Assembly: GCF_011075055.1 (NCBI RefSeq)
Contig: NC_058137.1
Coordinates: 28,877,463 to 28,941,462 of the forward strand
Origin: Mangifera indica
Taxonomy: Eukaryota > Streptophyta > Magnoliopsida > Sapindales > Anacardiaceae
DNA: 64,000 nt
Direction: 5' to 3'
Below the pieces are notes generated by a model that was not told the origin of the DNA, searched no databases, and saw only the letters and a list, made by a program, of their open reading frames with translations. Every line of letters begins with the position of its first letter. Position 1 is the stretch's first letter. Made by a program: the position numbers and the translations under genes. This document shows positions 21,875-32,707 of this stretch, piece after piece.

Positions 21875-24800
21875 TTACCCATCAAATTTGAGGCCGCTCA
21901 GTGTCTTAATGAGTCCGTTCTTGCCAAGCCTGTGAAATTCAGACTCGATGGTCTCTGCGATCTTGGCATCTTCAGGGTCTAGCTCAGGGACATCTACATG
22001 AACCGGGCCATATCTGACTGGTGAAACAGATTCCATAAGCACAGCTTGCTGTTTTATGTAATTGTAGAGCATTTGATGGAACGCGTGGTCCAAAGAGAAA
22101 CAATTTTCGATAGTTCCATTTTGGGATGGGCTAGAACCTTCTTTTCGACAAAAGTGTGGGAGGGAGTCATAATCTATTATCTGAAGAAAATGCATAACAT
22201 GTCAAACTGCTGTATATTTTATCAAGCACATTTCATTTGCCGCTGTCTTAAAAACATGAAGCAACCAAAGAGTGACCATACTTTTGACGTTCTACCAGTA
22301 TATATTACGAGCACTAGACTTGAAAGTCACCGCATGAAAACACAGAAAGGAAAAAGATATGCAATAGGATAAACTCCTTACCTTCAACAACTCGTCTCTT
22401 CCATTACCTTGCAGAACCTGAATTTTCTTCTTTGCCCTTTCTTGCACAAGCGGTTTTATGACCTGCCAAGATCTAAACTATCAAACCATAATCTATTTTT
22501 GGGTGGCTGAGAAAAGGGTAGAGAAAGAGAGGTGGTCCAAGGTGAAGATTCATTTTGATATAAACATGATGAGGAATACAAACCTTCCAACATGCTGAAA
22601 ATATATATGAGGCATTGACAATATAGTATTTTTCAGTCTTCTCTGGATAATTCAAGTCGTCTACTGTTGACATTGCAGTCATTAGCTGCATTATCAGGTC
22701 AAAATGTGAGAATAAGCCTTCCAAAAAAATTAACCCTGACAGCAATTAGCAGAATGATTATCTCCTTTCTATTTTCTATTATTTGTGGTAAAGGACTTGA
22801 ACATACTTTAATATCAGATCTTACAAAGTGTGTGGTAAAGAAAGTTAGATCAGCTTGTGTCAAGAAGAAATGGAACTGGCCAATACAGCTATAAGTTTCT
22901 CAAATGGAAGTTGACCAGTTCCACTAATTTAATTTTTTCCTCCTATAATTTCTTGAACTTTCTAAAGCACGACAAAATTATAATGCTCCTAACATCATGC
23001 GATACCTTTATTTGGTTCAGTGCTGAAAGCTTTAATCCAGTCATATCCAAAATCTTCAGAGAGGTGCTAATGTACCGTCCGTACTTTTTTGATGCAGCAG
23101 GCTATGAAATAAGAAGCGAAGTTAGCCTTCCAGAATATTACAGCAGAAAAATAAATCATTGATTTCAAGAACATACTTACCAGTACTACACGATCCCTAT
23201 ACTCATTCATTTGAATGTGTGATTGCAGATAATAATTTGCCTAAAACAAAAAGATATACAGTAGGTATCACAAACGAATTTCTATATTTGTATGACATAC
23301 CAAAAACATCTATTCTAATATGCTTACAGATGCTTTGTCAAATGAGCTTAACCCAACGCCAACTGCAATTACAGGAAGACCCTAAAGATTTTATTTAAAA
23401 AGAAAAAAAGAAAAAAAATTCATAAATTGAAAATTGTAAGTGATTGATCAACATGAAAGGTTATGAACGCAACACTCATTTCCCCAGGAAGAGAAAAAAA
23501 AAAAAAAACTTAAAGAAGAAGCAGTTCCACACAACTGGCCATTGGCAAAATAGAACTTCATTTGCCAAACCCCCTTGCACAAGCTAATGGCAGGATGATA
23601 GTAATTTATAATTCTTTTTAATATGCACATACCTCTTTTGAGAAACCTGATAGACCCATAAGCTGAGAATCTCGCACCACTCCATACAATTCAACAGGGA
23701 CGATTGGTCTCTACAAATAGAAAAGCAAAGCAAATATGAAATAAGTCATTGATCTCAACAAAAGCATAAAGTCATTAAATCATTATGATCATCTTAAACT
23801 TCAAAAATTAGATCTGGAAATATTAATGCTCTTTTGGGTAACATTTGACATTTGTAGCAAATGTGCCCACTAAGGGTGTTTTTGTTTTCAATGTCGATGC
23901 ATGCTATAACACAGTGATGGAAGCCATAAACATATCCACATCATCCCTATTAAAAACCTCACTAGTTAACCCACACAATCCAGTGGCTATGTTCTTTATG
24001 AAATGGGTGTCACTCGAAACAACTCTAACAAGAAAACTCCCTTTCTTTTTTTTCAGCATTCCATATGCAGTCAGAATTCAGTCCCCAAGCAAAAAGAAGG
24101 AAAAAGAAGTAGAGACAGCTTGTTACAAATCTAAATGCAAGGTTCAAAGCAATCCATGAGAATCATCTGAGACCTAAATTGCAAGCACCATTAACCATAA
24201 CTCACCGCGAATATACTGTCAATGTCATTAGTTATCCTCCAACCCAAACAATCAATCAACTGGGACAATTAAGCACCATTAGGAATGATACAAAGATCAA
24301 TACTATGTCAAGCAGATAAATATATAACATATCAAGAGAAAAAAATTTAAAGGACCATGAATCTAACCATTTTATGGGCTTTTGAGACATTCCAGTCCCT
24401 AGCTTTGAGAAACCGCACCAGTGTTTCAGTTGGATTACCTTGGTGCATATTCTGGAGATTACAAGACAAACTTAAAGCTCAATTTGAAGTATCACAAGCA
24501 CATGTACACAATCATGCCAGCATGGAGGTTTAATAACAAACTTCAGATGTCTGGTTAAGCTAAATCCAAAACGGAAGGAAATTGAGAACGCAAACTTGCA
24601 AAAAAACAACTCATCCTAGTATGATTTGACAATGATAATCTTCTGGATTCAAACCCACTACAAAGATCAAGTCATGATTTCAACTTTAAAAGCCTTAAAA
24701 GATGAAAAATACGATGATAAAAAAATCCATACACAGTACAAATCATCGCAAGTCAAAAACCCAGTTGGTATCTCAAAATTTACAACCATGAGCTTCACAA

Positions 24801-25347
24801 CCAAAATCCCACTAGAATCAACATGAAAAAAAAAAAGAAAAACCAGAAACCCGAATGCAAATGTGAACCATCTAATCTTCCCTGAACCCAAAACCGAGAA
24901 CATTGACTAACCAGATCAGAAAGCTTATTACAGAACAAACCCAGATCAAATCTCAGCTTTCATCAAGTACAAACAATACTCAATGATTGAATAAGTCTCA
25001 GATGAGTTAAAGCTTCAACTTTTACCACTATGATTATCTAAAAACCAAGACTCGCGTAAATTTTCATGCTTTTCACTTCCATTTTCCAGCATCTAAACCG
25101 AAAATAGATCCAACTAACTTAGAAAAGGAAAGTAAAAGCTGAACTAACCTTAAATGTCTCCTTGATTGACTCATCCTCCACTGAAAAAGAGTGAAAAAGA
25201 AGAAAAAGAAATTAAGACCCATCACAAACTGCTATTTCTATAGATCAAATAAGAAGATAACAACAAATTGTGAAGTGAACTCATTCTTCAAAGCTCACCA
25301 TCTTCAATCAAAGACTAACGCTGCTTAATTTCTTCTTGATGAGACAT
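21875..25347 (-). CDS. SEC14-like phosphatidylinositol transfer protein (CRAL-TRIO)
   Basis: There are eleven coding exons: 25347-25320, 25180-25149, 24451-24368, 24259-24206, 23710-23633, 23381-23328, 23240-23181, 23101-23006, 22685-22584, 22462-22382 and 22180-21875. All use GT-AG introns and the phases fit, giving 324 residues, close to the Arabidopsis relative At1g55840. The CRAL-TRIO N-lobe holds TETLVRFLKARDWNVSKAHKM (about residues 27-48). The lipid-binding domain (about 77-245) holds RDSQLMGLSGFSKEGLPV, LKILDMTGLKLSAL, DDLNYPEKTEKYYIVNA and IFSACWKVIKPL. The C-terminus has the plant-typical IDYDSLPHFCRKEGS and NCFSLDHAFHQMLYNYIKQQ. Such proteins exchange phosphatidylinositol and other lipids between membranes; the exact ligand is not readable here. 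Exons 1 and 2 are tiny (28 and 32 nt), so the N-terminus (MSHQEEIKQ) is the least certain part. There is no signal peptide. Confidence 0.92.
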
Positions 25348-25989
25348 ACCCTCAAGATTTTTTTTTTTTTCTATTCTTCTTGATTTGGTTCTATGTATTT
25401 ACGCCTTTCCAGAGCTCCGGTGATAAGAAAAAATAAAATTTAGAACAGACCATCATGGCTAGAGAAAGAAAGTAGAAATCTATTTATAAATAGAGATTAA
25501 AAAAAGGTATAAAATTTTAAAATATTCAAATTTGGTTTTTGAAATATGGAAATTAATTAAAATCTGTATGATCCATGGGGTTGAGAATGAAATATACGGT
25601 TTGAAGATGGAAAGGATATTATTTTAATCCAAAAAAAAAGGTTTTTTGCAGTGATTTTTAACAATTTGCTGAGAATATCACTATCAAAGAAATTCTTCAT
25701 AAATATTCGACTGTATGATTCAACAAGAGAAAATCCAAAACAGTGTCTAATGCGGGTCAAAGCCTGCCCAGATTTGAAAACATTGTAGAATACTACAATA
25801 TACTTTATAAATACATATTCTTTTACAATGTGAATCATATAAGCTGAACCAACATGCCTTCGGAACCAAAGGTCTGCAATTTCCATGGCGAAAGGAACAA
25901 AATTTACATATTATGGTCAAGAGACGAGAGAATCAATAAAGTTTCCATTACCAAACAAAATTTGTGAGTTCTGCTCGGTGTATGATCAT
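25348..25989. other. Leader and promoter of the SEC14-like gene
   Basis: About 640 bp separate the SEC14-like start from the first recognisable Copia remnant. The half nearest the gene holds a TATA-like box at about 25483-25493. The far half shows no gene: an open minus-strand frame at 25557-25886 has no known domain. Confidence 0.5.
25483..25493 (-). promoter_or_regulatory. Candidate TATA box of the SEC14-like gene
   Basis: On the minus strand the sequence CTATTTATAAATAG lies about 135-145 bp upstream of the predicted ATG (25347), which would allow a leader of about 110 bases. The match to TATAAATA is perfect, but the local DNA is AT-rich, so this is a position-based inference. Confidence 0.4.
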
Positions 25990-26839
25990 GACACCATCTG
26001 ACTTAGCCACGTGGGTCATATTTGTGAACTCTCAAATGATGATCTATCAGAAGACGAAGTATGTGTGTAAACTTAATAAAGCTCTCCATGCACTGAAATA
26101 GACGCCTAGAGTCTGGTTTTACAAACTAAAGGAAGCAGTAATCATGTGGGGATTCAGCAACTCCAAAGCAGATTCATCATTATTCTATTTGCACAAGGAC
26201 AAGAGTATAGTAATCATGTTGATCTATGTTGATGAAAACTCTAGGCAACTTACTAGTTAGATGATCACCAATCTTAAGCACATATTTGCATTAAAGGATC
26301 TAGGTGAATAGGACTGGAAGTGACCAGGAAAGCGGATACACTCGATCTTCCACTTGGTGAAAGCAAAAATGAACCAAGTTAACTCTTGCCCTCCTCCTAT
26401 GATCACTGGAGTCTGGACACAAACTCAGCTCTGGGGAAGTTAAACAACTCCTAATCCAACACTCTACAGAAGTCTCATGGTATCCTTGCAATATGCAACA
26501 ATTACTTAACCTGTTATACTCAGTGAACAAACTAAGCCAGTTTATGCAAAACCATATTAAGAATCATTGGCAGAAAGCGAAAAGATTGCTAAGGTATCTA
26601 AATGGACCATCAAAACTTGGGTGGCTTGTGATCCTAAAGATAGAAAGTCAATTTGAGGCTATCTTATTGAGCTCAATGAAAATCCAATAGCCTGGAGTTT
26701 CAGGAAACAAAAAGGTCAGTCTAGATCTAGTATAGAAAGTGAACATAGAGCTGTGGCTCAAGTGGTGCAGAAATTGCTTATTGCAAATCACTTAGGAAAG
26801 AACTTAGATTCAACTACACAAGTTGTCTAGTGTTTTGCT
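25990..26839 (+). pseudogene. Old Copia pol remnant, left part (reverse transcriptase to RNase H)
   Basis: Translated in shifting plus-strand frames, this stretch shows Copia reverse transcriptase pieces: KLNKALHALK-TPRVWFYKL at about 26070-26130 and a degenerate catalytic motif LIYVDE at about 26220-26235. RNase H-region pieces follow: NPTLYRSLMVSLQYATI, NKLSQFMQNHIKNHWQKAKR and LLRYLNGPSKLGW at about 26450-26625. Many stops and frameshifts show that it is old. It continues after the inserted younger element at 31013. No matching LTR pair was found. Confidence 0.8.
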
Positions 26840-27200
26840 TGTTGTGCAGCGGAAATATAAAACACAACTTCTATGCTATTGAATATAATAAATAATTAAA
26901 GCAAAAAATAAAATGCAGAAAAATAAAAGAAAGAGAACACAAGTATTTACGAGGTTCGGTAAATATACCTACGTCCTCGGCGCCGCTGACTACTTTCACT
27001 ATCTCCAAAGAATAGTTACAAAGGAAACATAAACTATTAGAGATCCCTAAATAATAGGATTCTCTCAATACAATTGTGTTTGACTACAACTGTCTTAGGG
27101 ATGATTTTGAACTAAAACCAAGGCCTCTATTTATAGCCTTTGGTAAAATACAAAGATTAAATTAATAGATGTGGGACATAAAGAGCCACTAATTTCAACA
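26840..27200 (-). repeat. LTR of the Tnt1-like element (downstream copy)
   Basis: 361 bp, nearly identical to 30651-31012. It contains the segment GAGGTTCGGTAAATATACCT. A 65-codon open frame (27068-26871), also found in the other LTR, is LTR sequence and not a gene. Confidence 0.93.
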
Positions 27201-27290
27201 ATCTCCACCTTGGCGATTTAGTGAGTCCCACCAAATTTCCTTTATACGATCTTCTTCAGCGACGACTTCAAATGCGCCTTTCGGCGCAAT

Positions 27291-30200
27291 TTAAGCTTGC
27301 AGGATGTTGATCAAGTTCAAACAATGATTGAACTTGATCGTTGTTACCACCTTGGTCATTATATCTATAGGATTCTCAGCAGTCTCAACATACAATAATA
27401 GATAAATGAAAAACCCATCTTGTAGCCTGCGAAAATATACACAATTATCATACTTGCTTCTTGTGTACCTATGCTCCATCATAAATTGATCAAATCGCTT
27501 GTACCACTGTCTTGGTGACTGTTTCAGTCCATAAAGCGATCTTTTCAATTTGCAAACCCAATTCTCTTTATCAGCAACCTTAAATCCTTCAGGCTGAGTC
27601 ATGTAGATTTCCTCTTCCAAATTACCATGTAGAAATACAGTTTTCACATCAAGTTGAACTAGTTCAAGATTCAATTGTGCTACCAAGACCAACAAAATTC
27701 TAATAGAGAAATGCTTTACAACTGGAGAAAATACCTCATCAATCCCTTCCTTTTGAGCATAGCCTCTTGCTTCCAACCTTGCCTTGTAGCGAATATCTTT
27801 TTTGTTAGGAAATCCATCTTTTCTTGCATACACCCACTTGCACCCAATTGTCTTCTTATGTTTTGGCAATTGAACTAACTGCCAAGTTTCATTCTTCTGA
27901 AGGGATTGTAATTCCTCATCCATGGCTTTCTTCCACTTTTCAACTTCTAGACTTTTGACTGATTCTTTATAAATGGAAGAAATATCATCATCTACAACTG
28001 GAAGTGCATAGGCCACCATATCAGCAAATCGAGCAGGCTTACGTATTTCTCGTTTTGGCCTATGTGATGCAATTGATTCTTGTTGCTGTTGAGGTTCTTG
28101 GGTTGAAACCTCTTCATCTTCACTTTCCTCCTCTGCCACTGGAGTATCACTATCATTTTCAACAACTCTAACTGGGTTTATTGTTGTGATTGTCTCAAAC
28201 TCCACCTGTTGCGGAATACACTCCACCTGCTGTTGAGTATCATCAATATTCTTTGTTACCTTCTTTAACATGGCAGATTCATCAAAGGTAACATCCTTAC
28301 TGTGAATGATTTTCTTCAACTTTGGACACCACAGACGATATCCTTTCACTCCAGAACTAATCCCCATAAAGATTGCTTTCTTAGCTCTTGGATCTAATTT
28401 AGACTCCCTTGTATGATAATAGGCAGTCGAACCAAACACATGTAAGGAATCATAGTCATTAACAGGTTTTCCAGACCATACCTCAAGGGGTGATTTCCCT
28501 TCAATTGCAGTGGATGGTAAACGATTAATGAGATGACATGCATATGTAACAGCCTCAGCCCAAAATGGTTTGCCCAACCCAGCATTGGACAACATACATC
28601 TAACCTTCTCCAGCAAGGTTCGATTCATGCGTTCAGCCACCCCATTCTGTTGTGGTGTTCCTTTGATTGAGAAATGACGTACAATATCTTCAGCCTGACA
28701 AACTTCAAAAAACGGATCACTGGTATACTCACCACCATTATCAGTTCTTAGTCGTTTGATCTTTCTGCCAGTCTGAGTTTCAACCATCTTTTTCCATTTC
28801 AGGAAAACACCTAATACGTCATTCTTCTTCTTTAAAGTGTACACCCATGTCCTTCTAGAAAAGTCATCAACAAAAATAACAAAGTAGTGTCTACCTCCCA
28901 AAGAAGCTGTTTTAGTAGGTCCCCACACATCAGAGTGAACATAATCCAAAATACCTTCAGTATTATGAATTGCAGTACCAAATCTTACTTTTGTTTGTTT
29001 TCCCAAGACACAATGCTCACAAAAATCTAACTTGCAGGTTTTTGCTCCTTTCAATAAGCCTTGTTTCACCAAACTAAACAAGGCCTTTTCCCCTACATGT
29101 CCCAAACGCATATGCCAAAGTCTGGTTGTTTCATCATCTACATCTTTTACAGATATTGCAGCTGCTAATCCAAAAACTGTACCACCATTATAATAATACA
29201 AGTTATTTCTTCTTGTACCTTTCATCACTACAAGGGCACCAGAGATAACTTTCAAGACTCCATCTTGTATTGACACCTTGAAGCCTTTGGATTCCAAAAC
29301 TCCCAAAGAGATGAGATTTTTCTTCAACTGTGGTACATGTCGAACGTCTGTCAGAACTCTAGTTGACTCATCATTATTCTTCAAACGGATTGAACCTATC
29401 CCCTCAGTTTTGCAAGGACTATCATTGCCCATGAAAACAACTCCACCATTTAGTTTTTCATAACTGAAGAACCATTCCTTGTGTGGACACATATGATAAG
29501 TGCAACCTGAATCTAGAAGCCATTCATCATACTGAGATGTTGTTGGTAGAGTTACTAAAGTAAAATCTGACTCATCTTCTTCAATTTCAGCTACACATGA
29601 AGCAACTTTGGTCTTCCCCTCATCTTTCCTTTGTAACTTCGGACAATCTTTCTTCCAATGCCCCTTCTCTCGACAGAAAGCACATTCATCTTTACTAGGT
29701 CTTTTCTGAGATCTACCCCTTCTTTCTTGCTTTCGACTTTGACTTCGTCCTCTTGCAATAAGGGCTTCAATAGTTGTCTCTCTATTCTCTTGTTGATCTT
29801 TCTTTCGAATTTCATTATTACTCAAAGCAGCACATACCTCATCATAAGTTACTTTCTCCTTTCCATGAAGTAATGTAATGCTCAAATGATCCAATTCCTC
29901 AGGAAGAGATCCTAGTAGAAGCATTGCTTTATCTTCATCTTTGAAGGTTTCATCCAGGTTCAGTAAATCAGCTATCAACTGGTTAAAAGTATCAATATGA
30001 TCACCTATACTTGTACCAGGTTTCAATTGAAGACGGAACAGTCTCTTCTTCAAATAAAGTCTATTCTCATTGCTCTTCTTCATATACTTGTTCTCTAATG
30101 TCTTCCACATTTTACTTGCAGACGTCTCTTTCATGAATGGATATTTCTGCTCTCTACAAAGACACGTACGAATTGTACCAAAGCTTGACGGTTGATCCTC

Positions 30201-30379
30201 ACCCAGTCTTTGTCATCCATCTTCTCTGGTTTTTCCTCCTCCAGAGCTATATCAAGATTTTCTTGACACAGGGCGTCCATCACCTCACATTGCCACAAGC
30301 CAAAATTGTTGCGGCCATCAAATTTTTCCACATCAATTTTTGCGGTTGTCACAATTGTCTTTGTTGATGTCGATGCCAT
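27291..30379 (-). pseudogene. Tnt1-like gag-pol polyprotein with in-frame deletion
   Basis: The gag start is at 30379-30377 (MASTSTKTIVTTAKIDVEKF). A one-base frameshift near 30160-30190 moves gag into the frame that then stays open from 30134 to 27291 (947 codons). That frame has the CCHC knuckle CAFCREKGHWKKDC, the protease motif WLLDSGCTYHM, the integrase core (HSDVWGP, RTDNGGEY, GTPQQNGVAER) and the first half of reverse transcriptase up to YLLLYV. There it jumps, in frame, at about 27385-27390 to the extreme C-terminus (TAENPIDIMTK). The second half of reverse transcriptase, including the catalytic Asp pair, and nearly all of RNase H are missing. The element cannot replicate on its own. 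Confidence 0.92.
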
Positions 30380-30650
30380 TTTCTGCTGACTACGATTTAC
30401 TTGGTAGATAGTTGTTCAAATAACCAAGTTCCACAAATTTATATTCAATAGCTAGAACAAAATTACTATAACCTAAGATAGTAGTAAGTGCCTAAAAAAT
30501 GATAATATATGCACCAGGAAAGTACCCAGGAAAGATTGGTGGGGACAAAGCCTCCTTAAAAACCAGCCTCCTTAGACAGCATTTTCCTAGACATGCACAT
30601 AACCATATAAATAGCTACTCACTGTCCTAAACCTAGGTTCTGATACCACT

Positions 30651-31012
30651 TGTTGTGCAGCGGAAATATAAAACACAACTTTATGCTATTAAATATAATA
30701 AATAATTAAAGCAGAAAATAAAATGCAGAAAAATAAAAGAAAGAGAACACAAGTATTTACGAGGTTCGGTAAATATACCTACGTCCTCGGCGCCGCTGAC
30801 TACTTTCACTATCTCCAAAGAATAGTTACAAAGGAAACATAAACTATTAGAGATCCCTAAATAATAGGATTCTCTCAATACAATTGTGTTTGACTACAAC
30901 TGTCTTAGGGATGATTTTGAACTAAAACCAAGGCCTCTATTTATAGTCTTTGGTAAAATACAAAGAGATTAAATTAATAGATGTGGGACATAAAGAGCCA
31001 CTAATTTCAACA
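30651..31012 (-). repeat. LTR of the Tnt1-like element (upstream copy)
   Basis: 362 bp, the partner of 26840-27200. On the minus strand it is followed by the tRNA-Met primer binding site at 30648-30636. Confidence 0.93.
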
Positions 31013-31240
31013 TTGGTATGACAACAAAAGTTTAGTATCGTCAGCATACAATCCTATCTTGCATGAGAAATCTAGATCAAATATATGATCAACAATGGAG
31101 AAGTAGTAATACAACACATTCCATCAAAAGAACTAACAACAGACATCTTCACCAAACCCATATCCTTGGTCAATCCAACTACCTCAGAAACAAACTAAAA
31201 GTTAAAGTTCTTCCCAAAACTTTCAGTTTGAGCCAATGTA
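31013..31240 (+). pseudogene. Old Copia pol remnant, right part (RNase H end)
   Basis: This is the continuation of the remnant at 25990-26839. It resumes exactly at the insertion point with WYDNKSLVSSAYNPILHEK, the RNase H segment that follows in Copia proteins, then degenerates with several stops. A trace of the final ADIFTKP-type segment is visible (TSSPNPYP, about 31140-31165). Confidence 0.75.
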
Positions 31241-32056
31241 AAAGAGGAATTGGACTTACCCTAATGTCAAGACAGCATTATCTAGACCTTAGGCTGACTG
31301 TTATGCTGTAAATGTGGGTTGGACATCGCAGAATTGAGGGTGGACACTGGAAATTGGCAGGTAGTGACAATAACCATGTAATGTGTATAAATAGAGCACA
31401 AGCCTCGCAAAAAATTTGCGGGTTTTTTATCAAACACCTTCCCTGCATTCTCTTCATTTCCTGCCCTAGCTGAAAACTAGAAACCATAGGAACATTTTAA
31501 AGAGAACGATATTAAAGACAACAAAAATAGAGAGGTTAGGAAGATTAAGCTCTAAAAGATAAGAAGGCTAAACACTGAGGCAAGAATTCCTTTTTTGGAT
31601 TTGCCTTTATGGCATGTAAAGAATTTAACAATCTCTGGGCTAATAATTTTGGTTATCATGCAAAATTACTAGTTTTAATTAATTTATTGTAATGAGACAT
31701 TGGAATATGACTGCCAAGAGTTCACTCTGATTATGAAAATATCTATTATGAATTATCAGTTCCTATGTCATCAGGATTATATGAAACTTCACTTTGATTC
31801 CTAACTGCTACGGTGAAATTATTTGATTCTGTTTATATATACTTCTTGTTTCAGTACTTTAATATTTAAAGCTCTTCTGAATAATCAGACTTTTCTTTTT
31901 TCTTATAAATGCAATATGATCCAAGACAACCACATCAATATATTGCTTTGTTCTAATGATAACTGAAATCAAAATGTGTGCAGAATCTGGGTTTAGACAC
32001 AGCCCTCAACCGCAGAAAATTGGCTTAGTTCTGGTGCTGGATCGCCTGTTCTGGGA
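31241..32056. other. Non-coding region between the Copia remnant and the NLR duplication
   Basis: 31290-31490 may be part of the old element's LTR: it has TATAAATAG at about 31386-31394 and follows the pol end. No second copy was found to prove it. 31500-32056 shows no gene or repeat. Confidence 0.4.
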
Positions 32057-32707
32057 ACAGTGTTTTGCCCAGTCAATCAACTAAATTTCAGATATTCTTA
32101 TATCCGTAATTGTTTATTAGTGGGTATCTACTGTAACATGTCATAAGGTTCATAAGCTTGAGCTTACTCTTTTTCAATAGGCCTTGTCCTGATGTAAGAA
32201 CTCCATAGATTATTATTTTAGATTGGCTTAGTTTATACGGCTTTGCATTTATTATATATACCTGTTATAACATGTTCATAGCCATTATCATTGTGGACTA
32301 ACCTCTATTTGCAATTCTTTAACCAATATGATCATAATTTAATACAATGAAGATAAGGTAACGAACGTAATATTGTTTTATCTTGTAATTGATTAACAAC
32401 AATTAAGAAATCATATAAGTTATTTTAGTAACAGTAATTGTACAATATACCGAAAATACAAAAACTGAAAGTTGCAATGCATGTGTATGTGATACTGACG
32501 TTTAATCGAATCCTTTGTTTTTACTGATAATGCTGCTACAAACTGTATTTATATATTTTTAATTATTTAATTGTTGGTTGACTTTGTCAACTGGTTAGTG
32601 TTTTTGATCTGTTTGTCCATAGAGAAACAAAAGCATTCTCTCTTGCTTGCTTATTCATCATTTTCTTTCTTATCCTGATAACTAATTCTGCTCCTGAAGA
32701 TTTAATC

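Larger units (their letters stand above)
26840..31012 (-). mobile_element. Tnt1-like Copia LTR retrotransposon, internally deleted, 4.17 kb
   Basis: LTRs lie at 26840-27200 (361 bp) and 30651-31012 (362 bp); on the plus strand they read TGTTGTGCAG to TTTCAACA. They differ by three substitutions and two small indels. On the minus strand the primer binding site TGGTATCAGAACC (30648-30636) follows the upstream LTR. The purine-rich CAAGGTGGAGA (about 27201-27212) precedes the downstream one. The flanking 5-mers are TTGCT (26835-26839) and TTGGT (31013-31017), a target duplication with one mismatch. The target is an older Copia RNase H region on the other strand. Confidence 0.92.

Noticed and set aside
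26871..27068. 65-codon frame also present at 30681-30878, looking like a duplicated small gene
   Set aside because: Both copies lie in the LTRs of one retroelement, so the duplication is explained by LTR identity.
31404..31427. Hairpin followed by a T-run, resembling a bacterial intrinsic terminator
   Set aside because: The DNA is plant nuclear. The hairpin is short and AT-rich and sits in probable LTR debris, so a bacterial-type terminator is not meaningful here.
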